Shown here piece after piece: positions 22,787 through 34,386 of a DNA stretch of 64,000 bases (positions are counted from its first letter, which is position 1; every line of letters starts with the position of its first letter). The DNA comes from Pyrenula massariospora (taxonomy: Eukaryota > Ascomycota > Eurotiomycetes > Pyrenulales > Pyrenulaceae), in the NCBI GenBank assembly GCA_021030905.1, contig JAGFMI010000002.1, positions 1,178,001-1,242,000 of the forward strand, written 5' to 3'. The notes under the pieces were generated by a model that was given only the letters and a program-made list of their open reading frames with translations, was not told the origin of the DNA and did no database searches. The translations under genes and the position numbers were made by a program.

Positions 22787-24636
22787 AAACCTCCATCCCC
22801 TCCAAGCACCTCAGCGCCCGTCCCCCCTCCCTCTCAAACACCCCAACAACCCTCTCCGCCTCCCTCCTCAACTCCTCCTCCGCCCTCGCCGCATTCCACC
22901 CAATCCACTCCTCGACCGTCATCCTCTTCTCCGGACTGCTCAGCTCCTCCAGCTTGTTGCCCACCCCAAAGATGGAGGGTAGGTCGTTTTCCTTGCCCGG
23001 GCTCGCCGATGCGAGGAAGGCGGTCTCGATGTCGGCTGCGGTCCAGGGGTGGGAGGTGTGCAGGCCGTTGGCGGAGATGGGCTGTTTGATAGGGGAGAGG
23101 GGTGGTGCGCGTATAGGGGATGAGGCTGCGAGAGGGACTTTGGTGGTGGTTGGCTTAGGTGGGGAGTTTAGTGGTGGACGTTTGCTCTCCGGGCGGGAGC
23201 TGGGGGGTGCGTTCTCAGCGTCGGAGGATTGGGGTGTGGGAGAGCGAGGAGGCAGGTGTGTGTTCTTGGGAGGCACCGTAACCTGTGTTATTGTGCCGCC
23301 CTTCTTTCCTTTTACTGGTCTCTTCTTTCCGCCCTTCTTTCTTCCACGTGTGTTCTTTGGAGCCTCCTTCGGAGGCATGTCCTCATCAGAGAGCGGTCTG
23401 TCCAGATCTGCTTCAAGCTGAGCTTCCAATACGGCTTCATCCGGCACTTGAGATCGCAGTGAGGCTTTCGACGCCGTCGAGGCTGCGGAAACTTTTCTCG
23501 TAGTTGAAGAAGCTCTTCCTCTAGTTCGGGTGGCCTGCCTTTTGCGTGGCGGCTCTGGTTTGACCGTGCTTTCTCTAGCACCGCGGTCTTGATCGTCATC
23601 ACTGATCTCGTCGCTTGTTCGCTTCTTTCCGCGAGTCTTTGCGGCTGTGATGCGTGGGGGAGCTATCTCAACGATCGTAGGCTCGTCTTCCTCGATTTCG
23701 ATGGGATCCTGTTTTCGCTGACGAGTGTTTTTCCCCTTTCCTTTCGTAGTCTTCCTGCCTTTAGTCCCCATCTTCGATGTTGTTGAGGCAACTGTATTTT
23801 GGGAGATGAGACTGGCGTCGATAGAGTCGTTAAGGTCTGTAGTGTCTTCTTGATTAGGTTCAGCAGTCTGCGTCGATTGTATAGAGAGTTTTGAGGCTTT
23901 TGAAGTGCGACCCTTCTTAGCTTTAGAAGCTTTAGGTGCAGAGACGCCAGCGAAGGCAAAGAACGCACAATCCGGCGAGCGGCGGTAGTGTTCATCACTA
24001 GATGTAGTCAGCTTGATTCAAAGTCTTGAAAGAGCTGTGCAGTACATACAATGGATTGTCTTTAGGCTCCCAACCGTCCAAAGACAATTTGCAGTAGGCA
24101 CATGTCACAAAATCGTCGCATTCAGGTGTAGGGGAATAGTACCACCCAGCATCAACCATCTTCTGAATCTTGCACGTCCATCCGCGCTTGCCTTCATGAG
24201 GCCAGCCGATAGAGAACGTTGCTTTTCTGGCCTCGGACATTCGTGGTCCTGTTGGGTCCTCCAACGTCGATATATCAAATCCTTCCGGAGCGGCAGTCAT
24301 GGTTATGGCCCATCCACAATCGTTTGAATGTCTCAGATGCTCCGCAGCAGCGTCGTCTTCTTCTTCCCATCCATCGAGAGATCTTTCGCAGAGGAAGCAG
24401 CATGTGTTGTCCGGGGAAGTGGCGGATGGCTGATAGAAAAAACCGGCTTGGGCGAGCTGGGAAAGTACACATTAGAGCCAATAAGCTTGAAATCACTTGG
24501 TAGAGCTTACCTCCGTGGGAGAGAGATTATGCAATGGCCAGGTAAGAGCTTTTGAGCCTTTGGCATTGCTCGTTCGTCGCTTCGAGATTGGGTGTGCGAC
24601 CTCGAATGAGGCAAGTCGACCCGCGAATGTCTCCAT
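22779..24636 (-). CDS. BIR1: Survivin-like chromosomal passenger protein with two BIR domains
   Basis: Exons 24636-24511, 24456-24050 and 23997-22779 give 583 residues. Two BIR domains occupy about 1-95 and 110-195. The first has CFLCERSLDGWEEEDD with the HLRHSNDC zinc ligands; the second has CAYCKLSLDGWEPKDNPFDEH and RRSPDC, the last part made by the second splice. The rest is disordered and basic-acidic, with AT-hook-like RGRKKGGKKRP and TRGRASS segments. It ends with a short helical C-terminus, MTVEEWIGWNAARAEEELRR. In yeasts Bir1 links INCENP (Sli15) and Aurora (Ipl1) to the inner centromere. A start at 24711 is possible in frame, but METFAGRLASFE matches the usual fungal start. Confidence 0.94.
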
Positions 24637-25118
24637 TCTTGCAGGTGACAAAGTCGTAAAGTTTGATGACAGCGAAGAAGATGCACTGATTAATATTATT
24701 AAAAAGTGCAAGATTGGGAATCACTGATCGCGAAACAGTTGTTGGTGTCTTCTATAACGCAGTGCTCTGTACAAAGCTCTGTACATCAGTGTTTACTAAC
24801 ATCTAACCACTTTCGGCCGGTGGAGCTAGGCGTGTCCCGCGTACCTGGCCTAACCGGACTGCGGGGACCGCTGCCCCCGAGAGGCTTTATGCGGCCCGGT
24901 TTTAAGACAAAAACACCGAAGGAAATCATTAATCTTCAAAAGTGGTGGCCTCCGCAACTACTTCTAATCAAATTCTATCGCGGAGCCGAACTGGGAATTC
25001 CTCCATGGAAATCTGTCGCACAGAACGTTGACAGATACATCGCGACGTCCGGATGATAGCTGTCGTCCTTCAACTGGAGCCTCGGCCATAACACGGCCTG
25101 TGGCTGCTCCCCGACGTA
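24637..25118. promoter_or_regulatory. Divergent intergenic region BIR1/TAM41
   Basis: 482 bp between the two proposed starts must hold both promoters. The exact limit on the TAM41 side depends on its short first exon. Confidence 0.5.
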
Positions 25119-26687
25119 ATGACTGTGCGGATGGTACCGGTAAGAATTTGGCATTGGTATGAATTGACAATATCGAGCTGACTTGATTGGCAGAGCATTC
25201 TTGGAAAGCGTACCTTAAGAGATCTGTACTATCATCCGCCACACAGACCGGCCTTGAGATGTTGCAACGGTCGCCCTCTTGCACTCTTGCGATGTTTTGC
25301 TAGTGAGGCTGCCCCAAACCCGGAGCCAGCAAAAGACGATACTTCAGAGTCTTCACAAAATTCAGGCTTGCAAAGCAACACTGCATCGGATCTATCGCCG
25401 TCCGATTGGGAAGAAAACCCAGACCTATCCATATCCCGTTTCAGTGACCTACCATCAAGAAACTTTGGTGCTAACCAGCACATGATAATAAATGAAGAGT
25501 TCAAGGAGGCATTGCGACAAATTCTGTGGAAGTTTCGCGCACCCATTCGATATGCCTTTGCTTATGGCTCCGGCGTGTTCTCCCAGAGCGGCTCTGGCGG
25601 AGGCTCTTCGACCAAGTCAGTTCATCCCTCTCCACCTCAGGCCATCGAAAAGGTGCAGACCTCGGGTGCCAAGATGATTGATTTCATCTTTGGAGTCTCA
25701 TACACACAGCATTGGCACAGTCTCAATCTAGGCGAACACCGAGATCATTATTCAGCACTAGGCAGCCTGGGAAGTTACAGTGTTAGCAAGATTCAAGATT
25801 CGTTCGGCGCAGGCGTCTATTTCAATCCGTTCATAACAGTCAACGGCACCCTTATCAAATATGGAGTAGTCAATATCGACATGCTTTGTCGAGATCTGAG
25901 CGAGTGGAACACACTCTACCTAGCTGGGCGTCTGCAAAAGCCCGTCAAAATACTACGGGACCATCCTGCTGTGCGAGTAGCGAACCAGATCAATCTTATC
26001 TCAGCAGTTCGAACAGCCCTTCTTCTCTTGCCACCAGATTTTACCGAGCAGGATCTCTACGCCACCATCGCTGGGATCTCATACATGGGAGATCCCCGGA
26101 TGGCGTTGCCTGCCGAAAATCCGCAGAAAGTAATCAATATCGTCGCTGGTCAGATCACAAATTTCCGCAGACTATACAAGCCCTTGATTGATCAGTTGCC
26201 GAACATCAGCTTCAATGATTCCAGGACATCCAGCGATGCTTGGGATCTCGATGAAGGAGTCAATGCGAAACTCGCTCAGGACATGGATCCTATCCGGCGA
26301 GGTAACATGGTACGGAGGTTACCCAAGAGCTTCAGGGAAAAATTGTATTTTGAGTATCAGTCGAAGTTTGGCATTCCTCGCGGCGAGTTCAACAAAATGC
26401 TGGAGGAAGCGGCGGATGAAAGCTCGGAAAGAATACAGCGGAGGGAGGGAGGACGGTTCGAGCAAAGGATCGCAAAGGACGATACAGGACTGAAGCAAGA
26501 AATCGAAGAAGTCATCCGAAAAACCGTCCGCTGGCCAAGTACGGTTGAGAGCTTTAAAGGACTCTTAACGGCAGGGATCTCCAGGAGTTGGCGATATGCG
26601 AGAGAAAAGCGGGAAAAGGCGCGTGCCGGCGCGATAGACAAATTGGCCAAGGGAACGAAGAAAGAGCCAGATAAAGGACCGGATTAA
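25119..26687 (+). CDS. TAM41: Mitochondrial phosphatidate cytidylyltransferase TAM41
   Basis: Probable exons are 25119-25139 and 25194-26687, giving 504 residues. The enzyme makes CDP-diacylglycerol from phosphatidic acid and CTP on the matrix side of the inner mitochondrial membrane, the first step to cardiolipin. The nucleotidyltransferase core has FAYGSGVF (about 129), KMIDFIFGVSYTQHWHSLNL, GAGVYFNPFI and IKYGVVNIDMLCRDLSEW, followed by LYLAGRLQKPVKIL. All are family hallmarks. The N-terminus is Arg/His/Leu rich, fitting a presequence. The 21-nt first exon, encoding MTVRMVP, is inferred from a good GTAAGA donor and frame, and is the least certain part. The first ATG in the long exon lies too deep to be the start. 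Confidence 0.93.
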
Positions 26688-27372
26688 TGTAGATCCTCCC
26701 AATTAAAAAAATTTGTATGAAGTTGCATTACAATATCTTTTTTCCCAAGGCAACCTTCAAATTGGGGGAGTCTTGGCAGGCCATGCTAACCTGCAGCTCT
26801 ACCTCACCTAGGTACGTAGGAACCTAGCTTCACAAGAACTTCAAACGTCCGTTGGTGCCAGTATATTACAAGAGGAGGCCATGATCTTTCTGACTTCTTG
26901 GTAGTCTTCGTGAAGAGAGATGGATCATACCACGGGCTAAAATTTATTGTAGGTAAATTTATTCCTCTCTTGGTCCCAGTCTCTTCACTGCCTAAATTGT
27001 GGGACCCATAGATGCCTGGCTCCCGCCATGAATACAAGTCTCGTAGTATCCCCTGTGAGATGAGACGAAGTTTTTGTTTACTCTTCAACCATATTTAGAG
27101 TTTTTTGGTACCGCTAAACTTTCCGTCGGCCTGCCAGTAGCTGTTTGAGGCACACACGCGGGCACTCTAACTCTCACTTATTTCGAAGGGTAGAAGCGAT
27201 CACTATCACCACTTAGAGATCGGCTATATGCGGAATTTTCGAAAAAACGGGCTGACTTCCACTGCCTTCACCTACAACCTTTCACCTTCTCACTGCTTTT
27301 GGAACAACTGATGGTATCTGGACGGGCGTCCTAAGGGTACTTAGGTGCTTACAATCTCTCTGGTGGCTGAGG
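26688..27372. other. Intergenic between TAM41 and the RBR ligase gene
   Basis: No recognisable feature; short frames only. Confidence 0.6.
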
Positions 27373-28960
27373 ATGTCAAATGGTATGCAAGGTACGCTCC
27401 AGTGGACTATACACACTCTCTCTGCTGAACTGGAATCTGTGCAAGCGAGCAAACCCACCCAGATGGCCGAATTTGCCATCATGCCGTATGATGGTGTCGT
27501 GCGTGATGAGGATGACATGTCGACGGATGAAGAGATCCATCATATTGAAGGAGAAAATCGTGGTTTTGTGTGGTCGACGACAACTTCTCCAGATCATCAA
27601 GATGTGGAAATGACAGATATAGACTCCGAGACTGTCTCCTCCGATGACCGAATAGTACCCAGCCATATGACCAGGTCCGACCTTGAAAATTTAAATTTCG
27701 GTCCGTTCTTTGCTGTGGAGGGAGGAAACCTGGAACATGCCGAGGAACAGTATGTGGAAGTGTCCCAGGATGAGGAGGAGGATGGAGATGATTACAGGGT
27801 AGGCAGCGGAGCCGAAGAAGAGGACGAAGGCATCGACGAGAGAGACAACAGTGGGGAGGATGAAGACAAGAACGGCGACATCAAAGACTCCCACCCCATC
27901 TTGGACACACCCCTCGATGAGGAGACTCATGAACAGGAACGCGTTGACGAAATCAGAGCTGATACCGGTCGACGCTCGAATATCCGAATCATGGTACGAC
28001 TCCCTCCTCCATCGAATTCGCAATCGAGCCAGTCTCCTCATAAGCTTGCGGAATGTCCAATCTGCTACGACACACTTCCGGCGAGCCTCCTATTCACATT
28101 ACCTTGCGAACATTCTTTGTGCAAGAGCTGTGTTATACAATGCATCAAGAGCGGCCTTTCTAGCCCAAAGTCTTTCCCCCCTAAATGCCTAGTATCTTTC
28201 GATTGCCAGAAACCCATTGACATGGCGGTTACAAGACACCTGCTCCCAAGCAGCCTTGGCAAAAAATACGATGCCGTGTCTGAGGACTGGACTAGAAAAT
28301 ATCGCATCAACTGCGCGGCCCCTGGCTGTCATCTTATGATACCGGATCAAAACTTCATTGACGATAGTCGCTTTGGCATATGCAGAAAATGCCACGAGTA
28401 CACCTGCCGTATATGCCAACAGCTGAGATGCAAGCATCGGCCCGAGGGTTGTCCAGATCCCATCCCCGCTGACCCCTTTTTGGAGATTTTGAAGAAGGAA
28501 GATGTTAAACGATGCCCCCTATGCTATCACCTTATTGAGAGGCCGGAAGGGTGCTCACATATGACGTCAGTACAAAAATGATCATCTAGCCTGTCTTATA
28601 TCTTACTGAAAATATTTCCTTAGGTGCGAATGCGGCCACGAATTCTGCTGGACCTGCCTTGGCCCCTACGGCAGTTGTGAATGCGGCAGCGACGAGGATG
28701 ACGCTGGACCACCAGAAGACGGCGAGGAGGACGAAGACGCCTTCCAAGACTTCGCCATCGACGAAAATGGGGATTTATTCTGCGTGCATACTCAGTGGGC
28801 GCCGGTGTCGGATCCCGGGAAATGCGAGGGGAGGTGTCAGACGGATCGGTTTCATCTCTTTGAGTGTCAGAATTGTTTTCAACGGCTCTGCCAGGAGTGC
28901 TTGGAAAGGGTAGTTGCTGATCAAGCTATACTGGCTGGCGCAAGGGAGGAAATGTGGTAA
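27373..28960 (+). CDS. RBR-type E3 ubiquitin ligase (RING1-IBR-RING2)
   Basis: Exons 27373-28565 and 28624-28960 give 509 residues. The first ~220 residues are acidic and disordered. RING1 starts at about 226 (CPICYDTLP, CEHSLCKSC, CLVSFDC). The IBR follows (NCAAPGC, CRKC, TCRICQQLRC). RING2 starts at about 380 (CPLCYHLIERPEGCSHMTCECGHEFCWTC); its catalytic Cys should be the one in EGCSHM, which accepts ubiquitin as a thioester. The intron splits RING2. Beyond it an acidic linker leads to a further Cys/His cluster at 451-490. Substrate and E2 are unknown. A start at 27463 (MAEFAIMPYDG), right after an acceptor-like CCCAG, is an alternative. Confidence 0.92.
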
Positions 28961-30353
28961 CGAGGACGGGTGGGATATACGAAATCGATATGCATTTAAT
29001 TATAATTTTCTCACAGCAACCCGGCTTCCCTTTTCGGAAGCAGCGGCCTTCACTACAATAGGTACAGTAGATCGAGGTCGATGAAATATTGTCAAAGACA
29101 TGGAGAATCAATTGACTGAATTTCATCATCTTCTGAAGAATTGCTTATATCGAGTTATGACTCTAGTAGAATTGGACATAAGTCCCCATCCATCTTAGGA
29201 GACGTGCAATAATTAGAATACAGGATTCTTAACTCTTGGTGCGTCATTGAATGTTTAATACCTAACCACAGAAGTCAAATCCAACCCAGCCCCCCTACCG
29301 GTACCTTCACGCATACCGATGGCTTTATTATATCCACCTCCACACACCACGCCCTATACCTTACTACCTACCTCCTTACCTCCCTCCCTCCGTAGCAACC
29401 CAACCCTCCATCCGCACCAACTAACCATCTACCTAACTCATCCCCTTCGTACATACAATATGGTCTGTAGCTTAACGCGCATCCCACACCACACCACAGC
29501 AGGTTGCAATACTCGCATTCTGTCGTATCATAGAATAGACGGGTGTTTAGGTAGGTGCCTAGGTACATGATCAGGGATTTGCATCCGCAAACGATAAGCT
29601 GGGCGGCTTGAGGGTTTGAGGGCTTGGGCGGTTTGATGTGGCGGACTTAGAGGGGGGGAAGGAGGTGGATGGATGGGTAGGGAGGGAGGGAGGGAGGGTA
29701 TGGGGATGATGGGGGAGGGCGTTGGTTGTGATGGCTTTGGGGGCCCCAGGGGGGGAGTGCGAGGCGTGGATGGACGGTAGGTTTGTAGGTATGGACGGGG
29801 TATGGTGGATAGGGGTTTGGGACTGGATTAGTATGGCGGTGACACGACAAGTGGGGCTGCGAAAGTTACCTTGCAGGCAGAGAGAGGTTGGTGGATCGTG
29901 CAAAGCTTCGACTTTCAAAACTTTCACAGCTCAATCAACAATGAATCGATTTTACGATGACTATAGGTAGCTAGAACTGATTTGTGAATGATCATCTTAT
30001 ACAATGGTATTTTACAAGATCTAAATTTTCTCTCGAAAGACTGTTACATTGGAGGATGCAGGTCCGTTTTTCGTGTCATCCGCGGTGAGAAGGTAGCTTG
30101 GATACCCGCACGAAACGTCGAGGCGATTCTTTTGTTCTTTTCCCGCAGGAAGTTTTGATGGGGAGCTTTTAAAAAAGGCAGGGAGAACACAGATAAATCT
30201 TTTAGGATTTTTTTAGAGGGAGCTGTGGTTACCACGCTGAGCGCGTACCGTACGCGTCAGGAGCAACTTCCTTGCGGTCCCTATCTACCTAGATATTCTA
30301 ACCATCACCTTCACCACCACACCACATCCCGTAACCGCTTTCTCTTTTGGGAG
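28961..30353. other. Long intergenic region with C-rich and G-rich tracts
   Basis: 1.4 kb of low-complexity DNA: CCTCC-rich runs at 29370-29420 and G-rich runs at 29640-29770. Frames here reflect composition and were not called. The promoter of the F-box gene must lie at the right end. Confidence 0.55.
29680..29698 (+). repeat. Five GGG tracts with single-base loops (G-quadruplex motif)
   Basis: Five consecutive GGG runs are each separated by one A. This fits the classic parallel G-quadruplex pattern with the shortest loops. Another G-rich segment follows at 29700-29760. Confidence 0.85.
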
Positions 30354-31625
30354 ATGGGGGACTGGGATTTCTACTGCGCCCTCTGCGCCTCCTCCTTCCA
30401 CAGCGTCGCCTGCGCCACCCAGTTCGATCACGGCGTAAGCATCGACCGGGACAACCCAACACCGCCACCACCGGACCAGCAGGAATCATCAGGGGACGCA
30501 GAGAAGGAGAAATTCGACGGCGTCGACGACGCGGGCCGGGTGGCGTGGTTGGACAAATTTTTCCCGCGCGAGACGAGAGAGTGGCATGCGCGGTTGCATG
30601 CGCTGTGGTGGGACTCGGGGAGCGGGGAGGCAAAGGTCAGTGAGGCGGGATGGTGGGGGGGTTACGGGGCGATCAACGTGCCGGAGGGGGTGGGGGAGGT
30701 TTCTTTGAATGGGCAGGGGGAGACGAGGACTTATTTTCCGTACTACCATGTTGATGAGATTGAGGAGTATGGGGTGCCGGTGCACGGGAGGTGTTTCTTT
30801 GGTGTTTTCCCGCGGGCGGTGGGGTATGTGTTTGGAGCGAGAGGGTGGACGGGATGGACGGTGGAGAGGATCGAGATAGGGTTGTTGTTCGTGATGTTTC
30901 ATCGAATGAAGAATATTGGCCAGATGCTCCCAGAGGGAGTGGATTATAGGGAGAGGCGGGTTACGGTCGGGGATCAATTTTATGGGATTCGCCCGTGGGA
31001 GATGTGTAGTGTTTCGGATCCGGAGGAGATTCCGCTGCTGACAGAGTATTTTGAAAATCTACCAATGCTGGTGGTGACCGAGACGGAGGATGGAGCTCGG
31101 GTTGGACCTACTTCTGCTGCATCTGGAACAGACTGCTTCACGCGGCTCTCCGTGGAATTGAGACTTGCTATCGCGGATTCCCTGCCACTTAGAGATCTCC
31201 TGACGCTTCGGGCAGCCTCTCGCGCAACGTCGCTCATGCTGCAGCATCCGTCGTTTTGGCGAGCGCGGATTGATCGAGATATGCCCTGGTTGTGGGACGT
31301 GTCTGAGATGGAGGCAAGCGCCTCTAGTAACAATACTGATTCATTGCAATCCCGTGCACAGCATGTCGTCGATTGGTACCAGGTGTACAAGGATATGCAT
31401 CAGAGTAGCTTTCAGCAGCCCCAACTGGTTGTCGAAGAAAGCAAAAGCAGAGGACGAATTCCAGGCCTATGGAATCGAAGGCGCATCTGGAGAGCTTGTG
31501 TGCAAATAGCGGAGCGATACGCTCAGGAGCACAAGACTTCGAAGGGGACAGATGATTGGGGACATTGGAGACCGCACTGCTTGAAGGATCGAGACACGTT
31601 TTATCGTTGTTGCAACAGTAGGTGA
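30354..31625 (+). CDS. F-box protein of unknown substrate
   Basis: 423 residues from the ATG that gives MGDWDFYCALC, a start seen in a fungal F-box family; the frame is open 43 codons further upstream. Residues 8-20 hold three Cys and a His (C8, C11, H16, C20) that might bind zinc. A central region rich in Trp, Gly and Tyr (GWTGWTVERIEIGLLF) precedes the F-box at about 262-305 (FTRLSVELRLAIADSLPLRDLLTLRAASR, here split as FTRLSVELRLA and SLPLRDLLTLRAASR). By family the F-box would bind SKP1 in an SCF ubiquitin ligase. The stop falls just after an ACA-GTAGGT donor-like site, so a further short exon is possible. Confidence 0.82.
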   Translation: MGDWDFYCALCASSFHSVACATQFDHGVSIDRDNPTPPPPDQQESSGDAEKEKFDGVDDAGRVAWLDKFFPRETREWHARLHALWWDSGSGEAKVSEAGWWGGYGAINVPEGVGEVSLNGQGETRTYFPYYHVDEIEEYGVPVHGRCFFGVFPRAVGYVFGARGWTGWTVERIEIGLLFVMFHRMKNIGQMLPEGVDYRERRVTVGDQFYGIRPWEMCSVSDPEEIPLLTEYFENLPMLVVTETEDGARVGPTSAASGTDCFTRLSVELRLAIADSLPLRDLLTLRAASRATSLMLQHPSFWRARIDRDMPWLWDVSEMEASASSNNTDSLQSRAQHVVDWYQVYKDMHQSSFQQPQLVVEESKSRGRIPGLWNRRRIWRACVQIAERYAQEHKTSKGTDDWGHWRPHCLKDRDTFYRCCNSR

Positions 31626-32091
31626 CTCTCGTATGAGATAGCCTTCAGCCATTTCCAAGGGACTGAACGAGTTCCGCGACCGCGCGACCGAAATTTAGAT
31701 GCTCGCTTCCCCGGTTATGAACATTGTCGAATTATTTCCTCGCTTCCGTCATTGGAGAAGATATGTAGGAATAACTGATGCCGCGGGGCTACCACGTCGG
31801 AGGCGCACATTAAAACCACATCCGTCAATTTAGTATGCGGATGATAAGCAGGCCGCCCCAAACATTTATAGCTTTCCTCTCAACGTCCTTGTCACACTTG
31901 ATTCTCGAGTGAATAGCTTTAAACGGATCGCTGCTATGTACTCTGCGGTCGGTTTTCAGATGACAATTCTGGGCGAGGGAATTTCAACTTCCTTATAGTG
32001 GTACCAATTTCTCTCAGCCCATGATGAGCATAGCTTCTGCATATGAAATACTGTACATGTATGGCCGTTTTTAGAAGACAGGAAGTTCTGA
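31626..32091. other. Intergenic between convergent genes
   Basis: The 3' flanks of the F-box gene and the minus-strand membrane protein gene meet here; I see nothing else. Confidence 0.6.
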
Positions 32092-33885
32092 CTAGCTCAC
32101 AGATGGCAGAACTCCAGCCCAGGTGTCAACATAAATGCCCCTCGGCGCCGAACGAAAGCAGGCGAACGCTATCACAACAATAGCTGCGCGAGCCGTCCCA
32201 TATATGAGGCCACAGGGGAGGGAAACAACGAGTTCGATTGTGTGGCGTCGGACGGTCCACTTATGGTATCTTGTGTCTGCTTCCTCGACTGCTTGGACTA
32301 GATGGAATAGGTGCGCAAATTTGGATCCTATGGGAAAGTTGACGCCATCTGAAGTACCGAGTGGTCGCGAGGGGCTAAGCTGCTTTTCGAAGTGTAATAT
32401 CATGCCCTGGAGGTTCTGCCAAAATATGCTTGGTGAACTCCGCGAAGCATCAGGCGCCAAGCAAGACCTTGTTGCTGCTCCTAAACTCAACCACTGTCGG
32501 CGACGATCTTCTTCTGAAATAGTTTTCTCAGCAAAATCTTCCCACACTTCCCGGTCCATCCATCCCGCAGCTTCGAAAAGCTCGTGACAATTGCGCAATT
32601 CAGATTTTGCGGTGGTGAGATTCTTCATACATTTGGTCACCACGTTATCTAGCATGTAAGATGCTCTTAGCACCAACACTGGAATCGTAAGACAGCATAG
32701 TGATGATGCCCTCCAAAGCCACTTCTCCACGCGGCTCGGAAATGCAAAGTTCCAAGCCATGCAGTGCAATCCCCCAAACACTGCGCTTCCGATGGCTACC
32801 AGGAGCATCATCAAATTGAGGCTATCAGGGCGATAGTTGGAGTTTCGCACTCTGGTCGGGAAGGTCATGTAGCGCGATAGGATTACATCCCGGAAACAAG
32901 AGAATCCTAAATCTAGATCGCGCGAATGTTGAGGTAATGGCTCTGTACCTGCGAGCTTCATTGGTTCGTTGACATCTTTCGGTTTGGGGACTTTCACAGC
33001 ATAAGTTGCGATTGATATCACGGAAAAGGCCGTTGTGATGACCTCTAGCTGGGTAATGGGCAGGTTGAGAATTGCTCGGCTGAGGACTGAGATCAACAGC
33101 ACAAGGATCTGGACAATTGCCAAGATTCGAACTAGGATATCAGCCTTGCTTTTGTCATCGATGGTAGCCTTTGATATCCTGAAGGAGGACAAAAGTGTAA
33201 CGTCTCCCTTTTTAGCGCGAGAAGCGAGATAGTATGAGGTCAGTACCGATATCTCTGTCGCCGGACCTATCCGCAGGATTCCACCCATGTTACCAAAATA
33301 TGAATGACTTAGCGTCCATGGCTCCAAAGGACGCTCTCCTCGTGTTTCGGCAGCATCTTTCTCAATGAGATTTGAATCCTTCTCACGAAACTTTTGATCG
33401 GGTGGCCGCTTAGACGACTTGGTAATGTCAGTCTCTGCTCGAGGTCGAGCAGACTCTGGGTCTTCACGACGTCCATCTTGCTTTTCCATGTCCTCTCGGC
33501 CAGGTGACTGTCGCATGATCAACGTGACCCAATGTAGCCTCCTCAGCCAAGGATTAAAGTCCACACTCCACCCAGCATCGGCCAGAGTCGATCTCGCTTG
33601 GTACATCGAGTCGAGGTCGTCCAGCGCCATTTTCAACTCTATTACCCCATGCGCAAGCACGAAGTCTGGCAGGAAGATGGTGACACCCATCCACTTGATT
33701 TTGCGGAACGCATTTGTCCAGAAGCCATCTTGGAGCCCGGGAATATTCAGGTGAAGGATTGTCCAAGTACATGTGACGATGACCGAGAGGCAGCTCCAGA
33801 TAATTCCCAGTGCATCGCGGTTGTCATCGTTGTTCTGCCACTTGATTGGCTGTTTGAGATCCATGCGGGCGATAAGGATCTCCAA
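32092..33885 (-). CDS. Large fungal integral membrane protein, unknown function
   Basis: 597 residues in one exon. The opening (RDALGIIWSCLSVIVTCTWT, then LHLNIPG) is the hallmark of a large Pezizomycotina family of uncharacterised membrane proteins, often found in accessory regions near heterokaryon-incompatibility-type genes. A hydrophilic segment with Lys/Asp/Glu follows at about 145-200. Then come membrane spans near 245-300, 355-375 and 390-415, a soluble stretch with many Trp and Glu, and a last hydrophobic helix near 560-580. No enzymatic motif is visible. There is no obvious upstream exon, though family members often carry a longer N-terminus. Confidence 0.8.
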   Translation of the reverse strand: MEILIARMDLKQPIKWQNNDDNRDALGIIWSCLSVIVTCTWTILHLNIPGLQDGFWTNAFRKIKWMGVTIFLPDFVLAHGVIELKMALDDLDSMYQARSTLADAGWSVDFNPWLRRLHWVTLIMRQSPGREDMEKQDGRREDPESARPRAETDITKSSKRPPDQKFREKDSNLIEKDAAETRGERPLEPWTLSHSYFGNMGGILRIGPATEISVLTSYYLASRAKKGDVTLLSSFRISKATIDDKSKADILVRILAIVQILVLLISVLSRAILNLPITQLEVITTAFSVISIATYAVKVPKPKDVNEPMKLAGTEPLPQHSRDLDLGFSCFRDVILSRYMTFPTRVRNSNYRPDSLNLMMLLVAIGSAVFGGLHCMAWNFAFPSRVEKWLWRASSLCCLTIPVLVLRASYMLDNVVTKCMKNLTTAKSELRNCHELFEAAGWMDREVWEDFAEKTISEEDRRRQWLSLGAATRSCLAPDASRSSPSIFWQNLQGMILHFEKQLSPSRPLGTSDGVNFPIGSKFAHLFHLVQAVEEADTRYHKWTVRRHTIELVVSLPCGLIYGTARAAIVVIAFACFRSAPRGIYVDTWAGVLPSVS

Positions 33886-34386
33886 ATATTTGAAGCACGC
33901 AGAGGATTTGGTCGCATGGGTCTGAGACCATTAAGCCAATGCTATCTAGAGCGGTTCTTTGAAGCCAACATGTTAATCAAACGAAGAAAACTTGTAGATT
34001 CTAAGAAAAAGAAAAAGAAAATCTGGAGAGCAAACATGCGGTGGACAAGGCTGAGGCGTGCACCTTCGGAGAGCCAATCCGCCTAGAGTGTTTGCCAGGC
34101 GTACCCAACCACCGCCGGCGAGTTGTTCGGGGCTGACATTGAGCCGCATCCTTTACCTGAGCACGGAAGGTGGGGTAGTCTGACGCCGCCGTAAGCTCTG
34201 CATCTAAGCAGCCACCGAGACATTTTTTTCGTTCCATTACTGAAGATGAATCGGCTGGGAGACCAGAAGAAAAATTTGGGATGCTCTATGGAGGAGAAGT
34301 TGGAAATGCAGGTTCTATACAGGAGCAGTAGGGGGCCTTCGGGCTAACAAGGCTCACTATCCCGGACGAACAGGTGAACTCAACCC
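33886..34386. other. Intergenic, no gene recognised
   Basis: The promoter side of the membrane protein gene and the 3' flank of the GST gene. A purine run (AAGAAAAAG type) occurs near 34003-34020. Confidence 0.55.

Noticed and set aside
22588-23421. 277-codon plus-strand frame
   Set aside because: It is antisense to BIR1, whose spliced model has two full BIR domains; the frame is a shadow of GC-skewed coding.
30298-30633. Arg/Pro-rich 111-codon minus-strand frame
   Set aside because: Antisense to the F-box protein start; composition follows from GC-rich coding on the other strand.
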